A stretch of DNA of 64,000 nucleotides from a virus. How positions within the stretch are numbered: the stretch's first letter is position 1; the number at the start of each line of letters is the position of its first letter. The DNA lies in the IMG/VR virus record IMGVR_UViG_3300021963_000002, positions 1-64,000 of that record; one strand, given 5' to 3'. This document shows positions 35,228 through 44,726 of the stretch, piece after piece. The notes below the pieces were generated by a model. It was not told the DNA's origin, ran no database searches, and was given only the letters and a program-made list of their open reading frames with translations. The position numbers and the translations under genes were made by a program.

Positions 35228-37764
35228 CAGGGATTCACCTTTACTCCGAAGCTAATACCGCTAGGTTGCAGGGTTGGAGTGCCAGCTGGCGAGAAAAGGT
35301 TTGTGCCTCGGCTGGAAATACTGCCTGCAGATGAATTGACGAAGTCAAACTTTCGTTGGTCATATTTAATTGCAATCACCTCAAAAGTTCCTGAGGATTG
35401 CTCAGCGACTTTCTGAACACGGTATCGTCTGAACCCGTTGCCGCTGCTTTCGTCCACCAAGATCCAAAGATGAAGGCTGGATGGGGTGGAAGAGAAGCCT
35501 GAACTCAGAGTGATCGTGCGCCCAGAGACATTGCTCACTGTGGCGCTCTGAACAACACCGGAAGCGCCGTACACATACAGCTTTCTTCCGCTGTAACTGC
35601 CGCTTGGTAGCTCGCGGTCGATGGTCACGCTGGTTGTTGAAGCGGAACTGATCCTTCCCCCGTGAGTGCCGGGGGTTTTATTCCCGTCGGCAATGATGAT
35701 TACGTCACCAGGAAGCAGCAGAGCCCCCTCAGTGCCTACCTTAAATGTGACTGTTTCGCTGTTATAGATATCGCTTCCGATGATGTATCGTCCGAGGCGA
35801 GCAGCTTGTTCTTGATTGGTGCATCCAAGAGCACGAACGTCAACGGGGCGGTAACCGTAGCGCTCAATTGCCTCGGGGTGATGAACTGAGACCTTCTTCT
35901 CTTTGTAGTAATCATTGGGGTCGATATAGCTCACATTGGCAATGGTGCGCCTGGCTGCCTTTGCTACGCCCTCGTACATAAAGCACGGGCCGGTGACCTC
36001 ACCATTGTCATCTGTCTCCTGGATTACGTTGGCTTCGGAGAACAGTCTGTACTCTGTCTCATTTACGACTGGTCTGTCGATGCTCAGAGAGATCTTCCCT
36101 CCGGCGTAATAGATCTGAGCCTGGAATGTGGAGGCTACAGACTTCAGCAGGTCGTAAGCATCAGACACGCCGTCTATGTAGGCGTTGAAGGTGATGTTGT
36201 TGTCAGCGCAGTATTGTGCAGCATTCCTGAACGCGGCAAGATCAATATCTTGCATACGGATGCCAGGTTGAACCACAGTCCCCCCACCGGCGGCCGACTT
36301 CGTGTAAGTCCGTCCTCCTACTCCGTAGCGTGCGTTGGTAATTAGGTCTAGTAATACATAAGCGGGGTTGTCGCTGTAGGCGTAACTGACCTTTAATCCG
36401 CTGGAGATAGTGGGCACTTTAATCCCCCGCACCTTTGCGTGAATTGTGGGCATCTGTGTAAATTCAGATACATTGAATTTCATGCCCAGTAGTGCTGTCT
36501 TGGGGTACCTAAGGCGTTCCGCCCAGGTCACATCAGCGGATACGAAGCTTACTTCCCCCTTTACCCATTGGTAATTGTCTACAGTTGTCTTCCCGTCTCT
36601 GTCTGTCTCGGGGTCAGGAATATCGCCCCGGTCAAGACGAGTAACAATAATGGTGATCGGGATTGGCTGATCGGTGATATTGACATCAATTGTTTGTATT
36701 TTCAGTGCTTTAACCAGTGTTCTAGTAAAGGTCTCGTCGTATATGACAGTGTTGGCCCCATTAACGACCCGTACGTTGTATTGAAGCGGGTTGTCTTTTC
36801 CTTTGTTGGTGTACGACTTGTAGCGTGTCCACGCGGATGTTTCCCCGCTGTGGCTCTGGATCATGTAACAGGGGCCGTAGGTCAATCTGATCTGGAGGTT
36901 GTCCGCGTAGCTCTGTGCAAACGAGCGAATAACCTGCTGGTTGGGATCGTTGCCTTCGGTGATCGCTTGGAGTGTTGCTCCGGCGGAGAGGTGGAATCCC
37001 CCTGATTTCACGAACGTGATTGGATTCCCCGTCTGTTCCCCATCGGTAAGTTCTATGTTGTCTACTGTGATATTCCCTAGTTTTGTCCCGTTCAGGAACA
37101 AATTGTCTGAGGCTGGACCGGCGAGTCCTTCAATCTGTCCCTCGGAAATAATGCCAAGGTAGTAGCCCTTATTCTCTTCGATATAAGAGCTGATGATCGG
37201 CATTGACTGCGCGAGGAACGTGCCATACAGCAGCGGGATTGGTGTTCCTTGACTGGCCGTAGTGGATGCGCCATCGAAAACTGCAGCATCAGACTCTGCT
37301 CCTTCGCTTTTCCCTCGTTGAGGAGTCCCTGGGCTGAGGAGTCCTGCTACACCGGTAAAGATCAAGCCAAATCCCAACGCAGCGATAGCGCTCTGGATAC
37401 CTGCGGAGATTGTGCCCGCAGCACCGAATGTCACCAGACCGAAACCGGTAAATGCGAACGCGACTAGCGCGATGCCAATCAGGATGTTGAGAATGCTGCT
37501 CCAAAATCCTTTCGAACCTGTGATTACAGGTACCAGCACCATCTCACGGCACCCAAGACCTAAGTCCTCGTAACTGATCCCTTCGTCAGTGTTGTTGGTC
37601 AGAATCTGCCAGTAGATACCGTGCTCATGCGAGCCTTCAAGGAAGGCCCGGAATCCTGGAAGCCGGTGGCACAGCGCTCTGATCGCATCCTGCGGGCTGT
37701 GCACATGCAGATTGTGAATTCGGCCGAACCGCTTACCAGCGACGCCTTCCAGGACAATCTTCAT
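35227..37764 (-). CDS. Tail tip protein: gpI-like domain fused to gpJ-like protein
   Basis: The 845 residues start with a beta-grasp domain (IVLEGVAGKRFGRIHNLHVH, SPQDAIRALCHRLPGFRAFL) and a hydrophobic Gly/Ala-rich segment (about 85-150), together resembling lambda tail assembly protein I. Then comes the J-like host-specificity part: GTPIPLLYGTFLAQSMPIIS, GIISEGQIEGLAG, KVSYAYSDNPAYVLLDLITN and a fibronectin-like C-terminus. In lambda these are two genes. The protein closes the tail tube and supports receptor-binding proteins. Confidence 0.75.
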   Translation of the reverse strand: MKIVLEGVAGKRFGRIHNLHVHSPQDAIRALCHRLPGFRAFLEGSHEHGIYWQILTNNTDEGISYEDLGLGCREMVLVPVITGSKGFWSSILNILIGIALVAFAFTGFGLVTFGAAGTISAGIQSAIAALGFGLIFTGVAGLLSPGTPQRGKSEGAESDAAVFDGASTTASQGTPIPLLYGTFLAQSMPIISSYIEENKGYYLGIISEGQIEGLAGPASDNLFLNGTKLGNITVDNIELTDGEQTGNPITFVKSGGFHLSAGATLQAITEGNDPNQQVIRSFAQSYADNLQIRLTYGPCYMIQSHSGETSAWTRYKSYTNKGKDNPLQYNVRVVNGANTVIYDETFTRTLVKALKIQTIDVNITDQPIPITIIVTRLDRGDIPDPETDRDGKTTVDNYQWVKGEVSFVSADVTWAERLRYPKTALLGMKFNVSEFTQMPTIHAKVRGIKVPTISSGLKVSYAYSDNPAYVLLDLITNARYGVGGRTYTKSAAGGGTVVQPGIRMQDIDLAAFRNAAQYCADNNITFNAYIDGVSDAYDLLKSVASTFQAQIYYAGGKISLSIDRPVVNETEYRLFSEANVIQETDDNGEVTGPCFMYEGVAKAARRTIANVSYIDPNDYYKEKKVSVHHPEAIERYGYRPVDVRALGCTNQEQAARLGRYIIGSDIYNSETVTFKVGTEGALLLPGDVIIIADGNKTPGTHGGRISSASTTSVTIDRELPSGSYSGRKLYVYGASGVVQSATVSNVSGRTITLSSGFSSTPSSLHLWILVDESSGNGFRRYRVQKVAEQSSGTFEVIAIKYDQRKFDFVNSSAGSISSRGTNLFSPAGTPTLQPSGISFGVKVNP

Positions 37765-38096
37765 TTCTTGAGTACGTCTTCAAACACGGTGAGACCTTCT
37801 TCCACGCTCCATTTCTCAAGCCGGTCGGCCTCGACGACATAGACGTAGGAGGTCAACTCCATGTTCGCAGCTACAGCTAGGTCGTGATCGCTAAAACCCT
37901 CTGTTCCGGTTGGATGTGAGTGAAATATCGTGGATGGTCTGTATATCAGATATTCCTCTGCGGGGAGCACGAACGAGGTTTCAGGCTTATCTGATGTGTT
38001 GCTGCACAGAATTGCTTTGCCATCGACGACGACCCCACAGGCTTCAAGGGGTAAAGCGGTCAGGCACAGCTTTGCGATTGCACTATGTAAGGTCAT
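37761..38096 (-). CDS. JAMM/MPN metallopeptidase, lambda gpK-like
   Basis: The 111 residues contain the whole zinc site of JAMM peptidases: E18 in PLEACG and H59-x-H61-x7-S69-x-x-like FHSHPTGTEGFSDHD with D70. In lambda gpK the same domain is followed by an NlpC/P60 domain, which is missing here. It is needed for tail-tip maturation or for cell wall passage. The gene overlaps both L (4 bases) and I-J (4 bases), matching the lambda order. Confidence 0.8.
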   Translation of the reverse strand: MTLHSAIAKLCLTALPLEACGVVVDGKAILCSNTSDKPETSFVLPAEEYLIYRPSTIFHSHPTGTEGFSDHDLAVAANMELTSYVYVVEADRLEKWSVEEGLTVFEDVLKK

Positions 38097-38725
38097 ACTG
38101 TTGCGGCCGGGAAGCCACCAAAGGGGTAAGGTTCAGCGTTTCTGTTTTTACAAGCTTCAAGGGTCTTGTTACAGGTAACGGCGCCGGAGGTGGAGCCGCA
38201 CTCAGGACTTCCGTAGGCAAAGGGGCAGTAGTTGGGGTAGATGCGCCTTTGAGGAACGGATAGTCCTTCTAGATCCATAGCGGAAGCCAACTCGTAAATG
38301 ACCCCGAGCTTTGATTCCTCTGTTTTTCTATTGAAGTACCAGAGATCTGGGGTGAAGTGAGCGTTGGCGTCATATGTTGACTGCGATGTGCCCCCGACGC
38401 TGTGCAGGTATTTCCCGTATGTGCGGATGCGCCACAGCCGAAATCCGATCAGATCTTCGAAGTCGTAGGAAAGGTTGGTGAACTGCCCATCGACATTCGC
38501 GACAGCAAGCTTCGGTGTTGGCAATCTGTTGCTACCAGTTATCTCAAAATCTGATGCCTGTATTGGTACGGGCTGGTAGTTGACCAGGGTGCCTCCCTCG
38601 TCGATGTACCGCACGACTTTTCCGCCGGTTTGCTCAGGCGAAACGAGAAATATCTTTCCGCCCCAGCTCGTGCTGAGGTGGCTTCCATCGATGATGAATA
38701 AATGGATAAGCGCGTCTTCTTTCAC
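38093..38725 (-). CDS. Minor tail protein L-like (cysteine cluster)
   Basis: GTG 38725, with AGAGGA nine bases upstream, is preferred to an ATG 90 bases earlier whose product would be the shadow of the previous gene. The 210 residues end in CPFAYGSPECGSTSGAVTC and LEACKNRN, the four-cysteine cluster that in lambda gpL binds an iron-sulfur centre at the tail tip. The middle (FEITGSNRLPTPKLAVANVD) also fits gpL. The stop of the preceding gene overlaps the start as TAGTG. Confidence 0.75.
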   Translation of the reverse strand: MKEDALIHLFIIDGSHLSTSWGGKIFLVSPEQTGGKVVRYIDEGGTLVNYQPVPIQASDFEITGSNRLPTPKLAVANVDGQFTNLSYDFEDLIGFRLWRIRTYGKYLHSVGGTSQSTYDANAHFTPDLWYFNRKTEESKLGVIYELASAMDLEGLSVPQRRIYPNYCPFAYGSPECGSTSGAVTCNKTLEACKNRNAEPYPFGGFPAATV

Positions 38726-39522
38726 TATGCAGTTCCTCTTGTTTCTCTTACGAGACCTGCGGATAGCTCGTTCGGCCTGTTGTAACCTCTGGATGAGCCG
38801 GTATAGCCCTCCCATGCATTGGTCGCTGAATTGCCACTAAAGGTGGCTTGTGTAGGCGTGCCGTTCCCGTTGCGGTAAGTATTCAGCCTATTGTTGTAGG
38901 TGTTTAGTGTGGGACGTACTGTATCTTCGTAATCGTCTCCCACTAGCTTCAGCATGTGAGCTTCGAATCCTGATAGTCCACCCCGGCCGTTGTAGGCAAT
39001 CGGCTCTACCCCAAATCCTTCGTTAATTGTGTAGTAAGTGGTGCTGGCTCCATCTCCTGCGCCGGATGTGACGCTTCCGCTACTTGTGCTTCCTCTCCGG
39101 TTAAAGCCGTTGTTGTAGCCAAACTTGCCTATCAGATCAACCCAGGATGCGCCCCTTTCAGGGTCGAACAGGAAGGCGCTGTATCTGGTTACCGGGTATG
39201 TCCCTCCTGTGGGTGGGTCTCCCCAGTTTTCAACCCAGTATGCAGTTTCTGCATCGGTTCCTGTCTTTAATGTGCTGCCCGAAGCGTCAAACCGCGCTCG
39301 ATAACGCCAGGGCTCGCTCCCGAGGTATTGGTCGTATAGCGCCTCGATCTGACTTGTCGTTATATCACTGGTTTTCATGGGGTAGGAATTGACCAAATTC
39401 CTCCGCCCGTTGTAAAAGTTGTTTTCGGCTTGTTGCAACTCCTGAATTGCAGTCAACAGCGGTCCAGTTCCTGGGTTAGTCAGGATTAGTGTTGCTGGCG
39501 ATACCACTGGATACCTAGCCAT
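38725..39522 (-). CDS. Tail protein of unknown function between M and L
   Basis: The 265 residues have a helical start (GPLLTAIQELQQAENNFYNG), a central W/Y/G-rich section (GSEPWRYRARFDASGS, GASWVDLIGKFGYNNGF) and a C-terminus rich in N, T and G. There is no counterpart at this place in lambda. Position between M-like and L-like genes makes a tail-tip role almost certain. Confidence 0.6.
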   Translation of the reverse strand: MARYPVVSPATLILTNPGTGPLLTAIQELQQAENNFYNGRRNLVNSYPMKTSDITTSQIEALYDQYLGSEPWRYRARFDASGSTLKTGTDAETAYWVENWGDPPTGGTYPVTRYSAFLFDPERGASWVDLIGKFGYNNGFNRRGSTSSGSVTSGAGDGASTTYYTINEGFGVEPIAYNGRGGLSGFEAHMLKLVGDDYEDTVRPTLNTYNNRLNTYRNGNGTPTQATFSGNSATNAWEGYTGSSRGYNRPNELSAGLVRETRGTA

Positions 39523-39526
39523 ACCC

Positions 39527-39883
39527 TTAAGGCGCGTAAGCCAAGCTCAGTGTGAATGTGAAGATCCGCCTGTTTGTTGATGGCAGAATCTGCTCGTTGT
39601 AGGTGCCGTTCTTCAGGCGGTACCGCTGTTGAGTGCTTGAAAAAGGTGCCAATGTGGCGAGGAAGTAGTCTCCGCTGGCCACAAGGTCAAGGTTGGTTTT
39701 TAGCGTGTTGGCGTCAGCGGACGTCAGAGGCTTAGTCGTTACGTCGTACTCTGTCCGCTTGGTGTTTATGCCGTCCTTCTGTATCTGCTCGTAACCCTCA
39801 CCGAATCCGTATTTTCTGACGCGGTGGGTTACCTTCTCGACGACGGAAATCGTCAGGTCAAGGGATAGCGTTCTATCGGCCAC
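39527..39883 (-). CDS. Minor tail protein M-like
   Basis: The 118 residues begin RTLSLDLTISVVEKVTHRVR and include GFGEGYEQIQKDGINTKRTE and a beta-rich end IFTFTLSLAYAP. The phrase 'GYEQ...DGIN..+..++V' is typical of lambda gpM and related minor tail proteins. It overlaps the end of the tape measure gene by 11 bases, as expected. Confidence 0.7.
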   Translation of the reverse strand: MADRTLSLDLTISVVEKVTHRVRKYGFGEGYEQIQKDGINTKRTEYDVTTKPLTSADANTLKTNLDLVASGDYFLATLAPFSSTQQRYRLKNGTYNEQILPSTNRRIFTFTLSLAYAP

Positions 39884-42800
39884 TCAACATACCTCCAGGA
39901 CGCCGCTCTTCAAGGATGACGCGCTTAACCGCGTTATCAATTGCTTTTCCGAGTTTACCGGCCTGATCACCAGTCATCTCAGTCTGAGTTCCTCCCTGAC
40001 TGTCGACATTGACTGTGATGTTGGTGTTGACTGTGTTGCCTGCCTGCTGCTTCATGTCAACAGGAATCGCTTTGCCGTTTGGCAAGGGAACGACGGCTTC
40101 GTTGTAGGCGCCTTCTCCTACCAGGCCGAGTGTTGGACGATTAACAACGCCCCCTTTGGCAAAGGCTTGGAAACCACCGACCAGGATGTTGCCGTTCTTG
40201 CTGAAGACAGCACCCGAGCCCATGAACATGTTCGCTCCAGTTGAGCCTGTTCCTGAGGTCAGCAGGCTGTCCATCCCGAAGCCTGCCAAGGGGCTGCCAC
40301 TGGTTGCACCTGCGCCGCCGCCACCGAACAATCCGCCCAGGAAGCCTCCAGGGCCGCCATCGGCGTTGTTCATCCCGAAGATCCCCAGCAGCGATTTGAG
40401 GACCAGCATCTTGATCATGTCCGCGATGATCTTTTGCGCCATGCCGAAGAACGAGTCGGCAATGCTGCTGAACGTGTCGGCAAGCACTTCCTGCACTGAC
40501 CTCGCACCGGTCAGAACGTCCTTAACCCCAGTCGTCATGGCCGTGCCAATGGCCTGACCCACTCCAGAGGCCACGTCGCTCAGCAGCTGGAATTGGTTAC
40601 GCATGGCCTCGAATTCGCCCATGCGCTCAGCGTCAAAAAGCTTCTGCTGCCTGAGTTCCTCGAATTTGGTTCGTAGTTCTTCTGCGGCGTCGCTGGTATC
40701 AGTCCGCCAGTTGGGCATTTGCTGGTCGTACTGCGCGCCGATCTGAGCCATCTCGGTCTCAGCCATGACCCGCTGCTGTTGTCGGGGGTCATAAAACAGC
40801 TGCGACTGGAGCTGCCCTGCCCCTCCGAGGATGGATTGTGTTGTACCCAGCGCGCTCTGCCGCTTCTGGCTCATCAGGTCACTGATCGCCGCTTTCTGAC
40901 GCTCAGCTTCCAGCGCGGCCAGACGGAGCCTCACCTCTTCATCCAGCTGCTCTTTAGTGCCGCCCTTCCCGTAGAAGCGTTTGCGTGCTTCTTCTTCCAG
41001 GGTCTTCAGCTTCTCGGCGGTCATGCCGCGTAGTTCGCCGGCCTTCTTGATCGTCTCGGCCAGCTCTGCCTCGAACTTGTTGATGTCCGCGATCCGCTTG
41101 GCGTAGATGGCGGCCTGCTCGGGGTCGAGGCTCATCTTTGAAGCTTGGGCGAATGCCTTGACCTCAATGACGGCGTCGCGGAATTGCTCGACGGGGATGT
41201 TGGGCGCCAGGGCCTTGAAGAAGTTGTCGAGGTTTTCCTTGTTGGTGATGTCCTGGTTCAGGCGCTCGAACTGCTGCAGCTCCTTGTTCAGCCCGATTAA
41301 GCCGCGCTTGGCACCTTCGAAACCGGCGGTTGACGGGGCCGCCACACCGCCTGCGTTGAGATTGGGGCGTGCAGGCGAGCCAGTACCGGCTGTACTGGTT
41401 GCTTTGCTCCCCTGTTGCAGGTGAAGGAAGCGATTGCCCAGACCAAACAGTGATGGGGCGGTGTAGCCCCCGCCGCTTGGGTCGAAGCCCACACCACCCA
41501 CCGGTACAGGGATCGGCGTGCCCATCGGTACGGCCAGATCAATCGCACCACTGCTCGCTCCTGGTCGGCGCCCTCTCGTCGAGTCGTGGGCCTGCTGCTC
41601 CAGCTTGAGCAAGCGCTGCAGTTCACCTGAATCTGTGACCCGGGTGATGTCCTTGTTGATGTTGGACAGCACGATGTACTTCACGCCCATCTGCTGCCAG
41701 GCTTTGATGATCGCCTCGGCTTCCTGGATCACGCCTGCGGCGTTAGGGCCTCGGATGTCGAGGTGAGGTCCAGAGCTACGGCCTGTGCTGCCCACACGAG
41801 CCGTTGCTCCAGCAGCCCCTGGGAGCATCACGCCACCACCTGGAGCTGCACCGCCGTTGAGCTTGGCTGCTTCCTGCTGCTTTCTGACGTAGTCAGCAGT
41901 ATCCATTTCGAGCTTGGCGCCCTGTTTCTTGAGCTCCAAGATCTTTTGTGCAATGTCGAACTTGTAGTTCTCGATCTCCTTCTCGATTTCAGCGGCTTGG
42001 AGCTGGAACTCCCGTCGCTTGGCTTCGATGTTGACTTCGCCCTTTTCTTTCTCAACCAGGTAGGTGTTCAGTGCATCCAGCGCTGTTGCGGAGGCACCCT
42101 CTTGACCGTCGATGAGCTTACGGTTGTAGATGTCAACCTGGCGGATGCGGAGTTCTTCTCCTGCTTGGAAGACCTCGATCTGCTTGCGAGCCAGCTCCAT
42201 GCGAGCGCCGAACTCGGCATTGGCCACGTCCCGGGCCAGCTGCATTTGCTGCTGGGCGAGCTTTTCGTTCTGATCACCTAATGCCTTGGCTCGGGTGGTG
42301 ACCTCCTCGTTCAGGGCTTCTTTCTTCCTGCCTTTCTCGTAGTTCGTCAGAGTGTCTACATATTGTTTTTCTGCGGCAAAACGCCTGCCAACTGCTTTTT
42401 GAAGCTCGCCTTCAAGACCTTGTAGTTGGGTCTTCATGGCATTGATGCCCTGGATATCCAGGCCAAAGGCAAACGCCTGACGTTCTCCGAGTTCTTTCTT
42501 CAGCTGCTGTATCTTTTCTGTCAGCTCAGAAACCTGTTTATCTGCGTCAGCAAATTCTTCTTTTTGTTGCGAGAGTGTGCTCTGAGCCTGTGATTCCCTC
42601 AGGTCTTTTAGCGCTCTCTCGGCGGCTGATGAATTCTCATCTACATCTTTCAGTTCATTATTGAGCGCTCTAATTGCCTCTTTGCCTCTCTTGTCGCTTG
42701 CGACCTTCTCCTGGGCGCGCTGCCACCTTCCGAACGCATCGACGATGGCAGTGATGCTGAGCTGGATGATAAGCAGAACCGCGTTGAACTTAATCATGTT

Positions 42801-44693
42801 CAGCGCCAGCATCTTCATGCCGTTGCCCAGTGCGTTGGCAGCTCCGTTGGCCGCTGCCATTGATGCTCCGGCCCCTTTCGCGGCGGCTCCTGTAGAGGTC
42901 AGAGCCGCTGCCAGTTGATTCACAGCGGGGATTGCCACGCCCAAGCGGGCCACCAGCGCAGCAATCGATTGACCTAGCGCTGTCAGCAGAGTGCCCAGTG
43001 CGGCCAGGGCCTGCCCCAGGGTTGTGGTGATCGCAGTTGCGGCAGTTCTGACGGCAGCGACCACGCCACCCCACATCTGGGAGAAGGCGATACCACCGGC
43101 AATGAGCTTCACAAAGCCCATCACGCCGACTGCTTCCAACAGCTTGAACTGAGCCGTCAGGGAGCTGATGTACTCAACGACAGGGAGCTGCAGGAATTGG
43201 CCGTAGAGCTGCAGCAGCGAGGAGGTCGCCGAGATCAGCGGCTGAGCTACGGCGAGGAGGTTTTGGAATGCCTGCAGCAGCTGCTGGAAGACCTCGACCT
43301 TGAGGCTGACGAAGCCGGAGGCCAGGGCACCCAGACCCTGCAGCAGTTTCGCGAGGCTCGCGTTGATCAGGTCGAAGACGTTGCGGAGCGGTGCGGCGAG
43401 CTCCCCAGCCAACGCCGCGATCTTGGTGCTGAGTCGGTCAATCGTCTGGGCAGCAGCGTCGGCCATCTGCTGGGCCTGAGCGTTCCCACCACTGACTGAG
43501 CGGGAATTGCCGATGGACTGAGTACCGATGATGGAGGCAGCATTGGCGAGCCCACCACCCAACGCCTTGGCAGCAGCGAAGGCTTGCTCCTTGACTCCGC
43601 TGAGGATGCTGTAAACCCGGTTCAGGCCGGCGACCAGGGGATCCACAAGGGGACCGCCGAACGCTTGGCCCAGCAGTTCGACCAGATCTCTCAGGTTGGA
43701 GGTGACACCGCTGAACGACTTGGCAGCCAGCGCTTGTCCCGCAACAGCTGTTGCCAGCTTCTTGTTCAGGAACGCGACCAGTCCCTCAGTGGAGTTTTTG
43801 GCTTTCTGGACGTCCTCGTTCGTGATGCCCAGCGCTTTTGCCAGGTAGGAGTCAGTGGTGATGTCTCCCCGGAGAATTGAGCCGATCTCCTGGCGTGCCT
43901 GGTACAGGGGGATCCCGAAGGTCCCCAACGCCCCGGAGAAGGCGATGGCCAGATCTTCCGCATCCTTCAGGCTTCCACCGATGGAGCCGATCTGGGAGGA
44001 GACCATCGAGAAGACCTCGACAACCTCCGTGCTGGTGACGCCGGCCAGATCCAGCGACCGCTTCCTGATGCTGTCGATTCGTTTCTCAATCGACCCCGTC
44101 AGCGCGTTGATGGCTTTGAACGGGTCCTCGATCTTCCTGCCGCCGGCAAAGACATCGTTGGTCGATGCCAGCGCCGTCTGAGTCTTCAGGATCTGCTCAC
44201 GGAGAGCGATCTCCTGACCGATGGTGGCCTTGAAGAACCCACCGAAGGCCCCCTGGAGTGCGCCGGTGATCTGCTGCAGGCCGTAAAGAGCGAATCCAAT
44301 CTTGGCGAGGTTGTTGGTGAGCTTGGCTACGGCACCAACAGAGCCTTCAAAGCTGTTTTTGAGGATATTCCCCGCTTTAGCCCCCTCCTTAAGATCTCTT
44401 GAGATCTGCGGCAGTTGCTTGGTAGTACGAATCAGCTTTTCGGCTGACTCGATCTTGTCCTCAAATAGGGGAGTTCTCTTGGCTACTTCGTATGTGGTTT
44501 TGAGCGCGGACCCAATGGTCTCGATATCGCGCTTAAGTGCACGGATATTGTTCCGTGCTTTGTCGATTGAAAAATCAAACTCGCGCTTCTTGTTGACGAC
44601 TTGATCGGCACTGCGCCCCAAGTCGTTAATATCTTGCTTCGCCCGGCCAGTCTCGGCGGAGATAAATAGCGTAAGGTCTCCGAGAGATGCCAC
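39873..44693 (-). CDS. Tape measure protein with embedded M23-like peptidase domain
   Basis: The 1606-residue protein sets tail length; at about 0.15 nm per residue this predicts a tail of about 240 nm. It has long coiled-coil stretches (residues ~20-130, ~650-930), hydrophobic Gly/Ala segments (~530-640) for membrane insertion, and a C-terminal part with LVGEGAYNEAVVPLPNGKAI, a common tape-measure ending. Around residues 1000-1110 SGPHLDIRGP, SGAIDLAVPMGTPIPVPVGG and NRFLHLQQGS recall an M23 endopeptidase, probably for peptidoglycan passage. Start ATG 44693. Confidence 0.9.
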   Translation of the reverse strand: MASLGDLTLFISAETGRAKQDINDLGRSADQVVNKKREFDFSIDKARNNIRALKRDIETIGSALKTTYEVAKRTPLFEDKIESAEKLIRTTKQLPQISRDLKEGAKAGNILKNSFEGSVGAVAKLTNNLAKIGFALYGLQQITGALQGAFGGFFKATIGQEIALREQILKTQTALASTNDVFAGGRKIEDPFKAINALTGSIEKRIDSIRKRSLDLAGVTSTEVVEVFSMVSSQIGSIGGSLKDAEDLAIAFSGALGTFGIPLYQARQEIGSILRGDITTDSYLAKALGITNEDVQKAKNSTEGLVAFLNKKLATAVAGQALAAKSFSGVTSNLRDLVELLGQAFGGPLVDPLVAGLNRVYSILSGVKEQAFAAAKALGGGLANAASIIGTQSIGNSRSVSGGNAQAQQMADAAAQTIDRLSTKIAALAGELAAPLRNVFDLINASLAKLLQGLGALASGFVSLKVEVFQQLLQAFQNLLAVAQPLISATSSLLQLYGQFLQLPVVEYISSLTAQFKLLEAVGVMGFVKLIAGGIAFSQMWGGVVAAVRTAATAITTTLGQALAALGTLLTALGQSIAALVARLGVAIPAVNQLAAALTSTGAAAKGAGASMAAANGAANALGNGMKMLALNMIKFNAVLLIIQLSITAIVDAFGRWQRAQEKVASDKRGKEAIRALNNELKDVDENSSAAERALKDLRESQAQSTLSQQKEEFADADKQVSELTEKIQQLKKELGERQAFAFGLDIQGINAMKTQLQGLEGELQKAVGRRFAAEKQYVDTLTNYEKGRKKEALNEEVTTRAKALGDQNEKLAQQQMQLARDVANAEFGARMELARKQIEVFQAGEELRIRQVDIYNRKLIDGQEGASATALDALNTYLVEKEKGEVNIEAKRREFQLQAAEIEKEIENYKFDIAQKILELKKQGAKLEMDTADYVRKQQEAAKLNGGAAPGGGVMLPGAAGATARVGSTGRSSGPHLDIRGPNAAGVIQEAEAIIKAWQQMGVKYIVLSNINKDITRVTDSGELQRLLKLEQQAHDSTRGRRPGASSGAIDLAVPMGTPIPVPVGGVGFDPSGGGYTAPSLFGLGNRFLHLQQGSKATSTAGTGSPARPNLNAGGVAAPSTAGFEGAKRGLIGLNKELQQFERLNQDITNKENLDNFFKALAPNIPVEQFRDAVIEVKAFAQASKMSLDPEQAAIYAKRIADINKFEAELAETIKKAGELRGMTAEKLKTLEEEARKRFYGKGGTKEQLDEEVRLRLAALEAERQKAAISDLMSQKRQSALGTTQSILGGAGQLQSQLFYDPRQQQRVMAETEMAQIGAQYDQQMPNWRTDTSDAAEELRTKFEELRQQKLFDAERMGEFEAMRNQFQLLSDVASGVGQAIGTAMTTGVKDVLTGARSVQEVLADTFSSIADSFFGMAQKIIADMIKMLVLKSLLGIFGMNNADGGPGGFLGGLFGGGGAGATSGSPLAGFGMDSLLTSGTGSTGANMFMGSGAVFSKNGNILVGGFQAFAKGGVVNRPTLGLVGEGAYNEAVVPLPNGKAIPVDMKQQAGNTVNTNITVNVDSQGGTQTEMTGDQAGKLGKAIDNAVKRVILEERRPGGMLSGR

Positions 44694-44726
44694 GGCACTC
44701 CTATCCGTTTTCTTATTTTAACTGGG

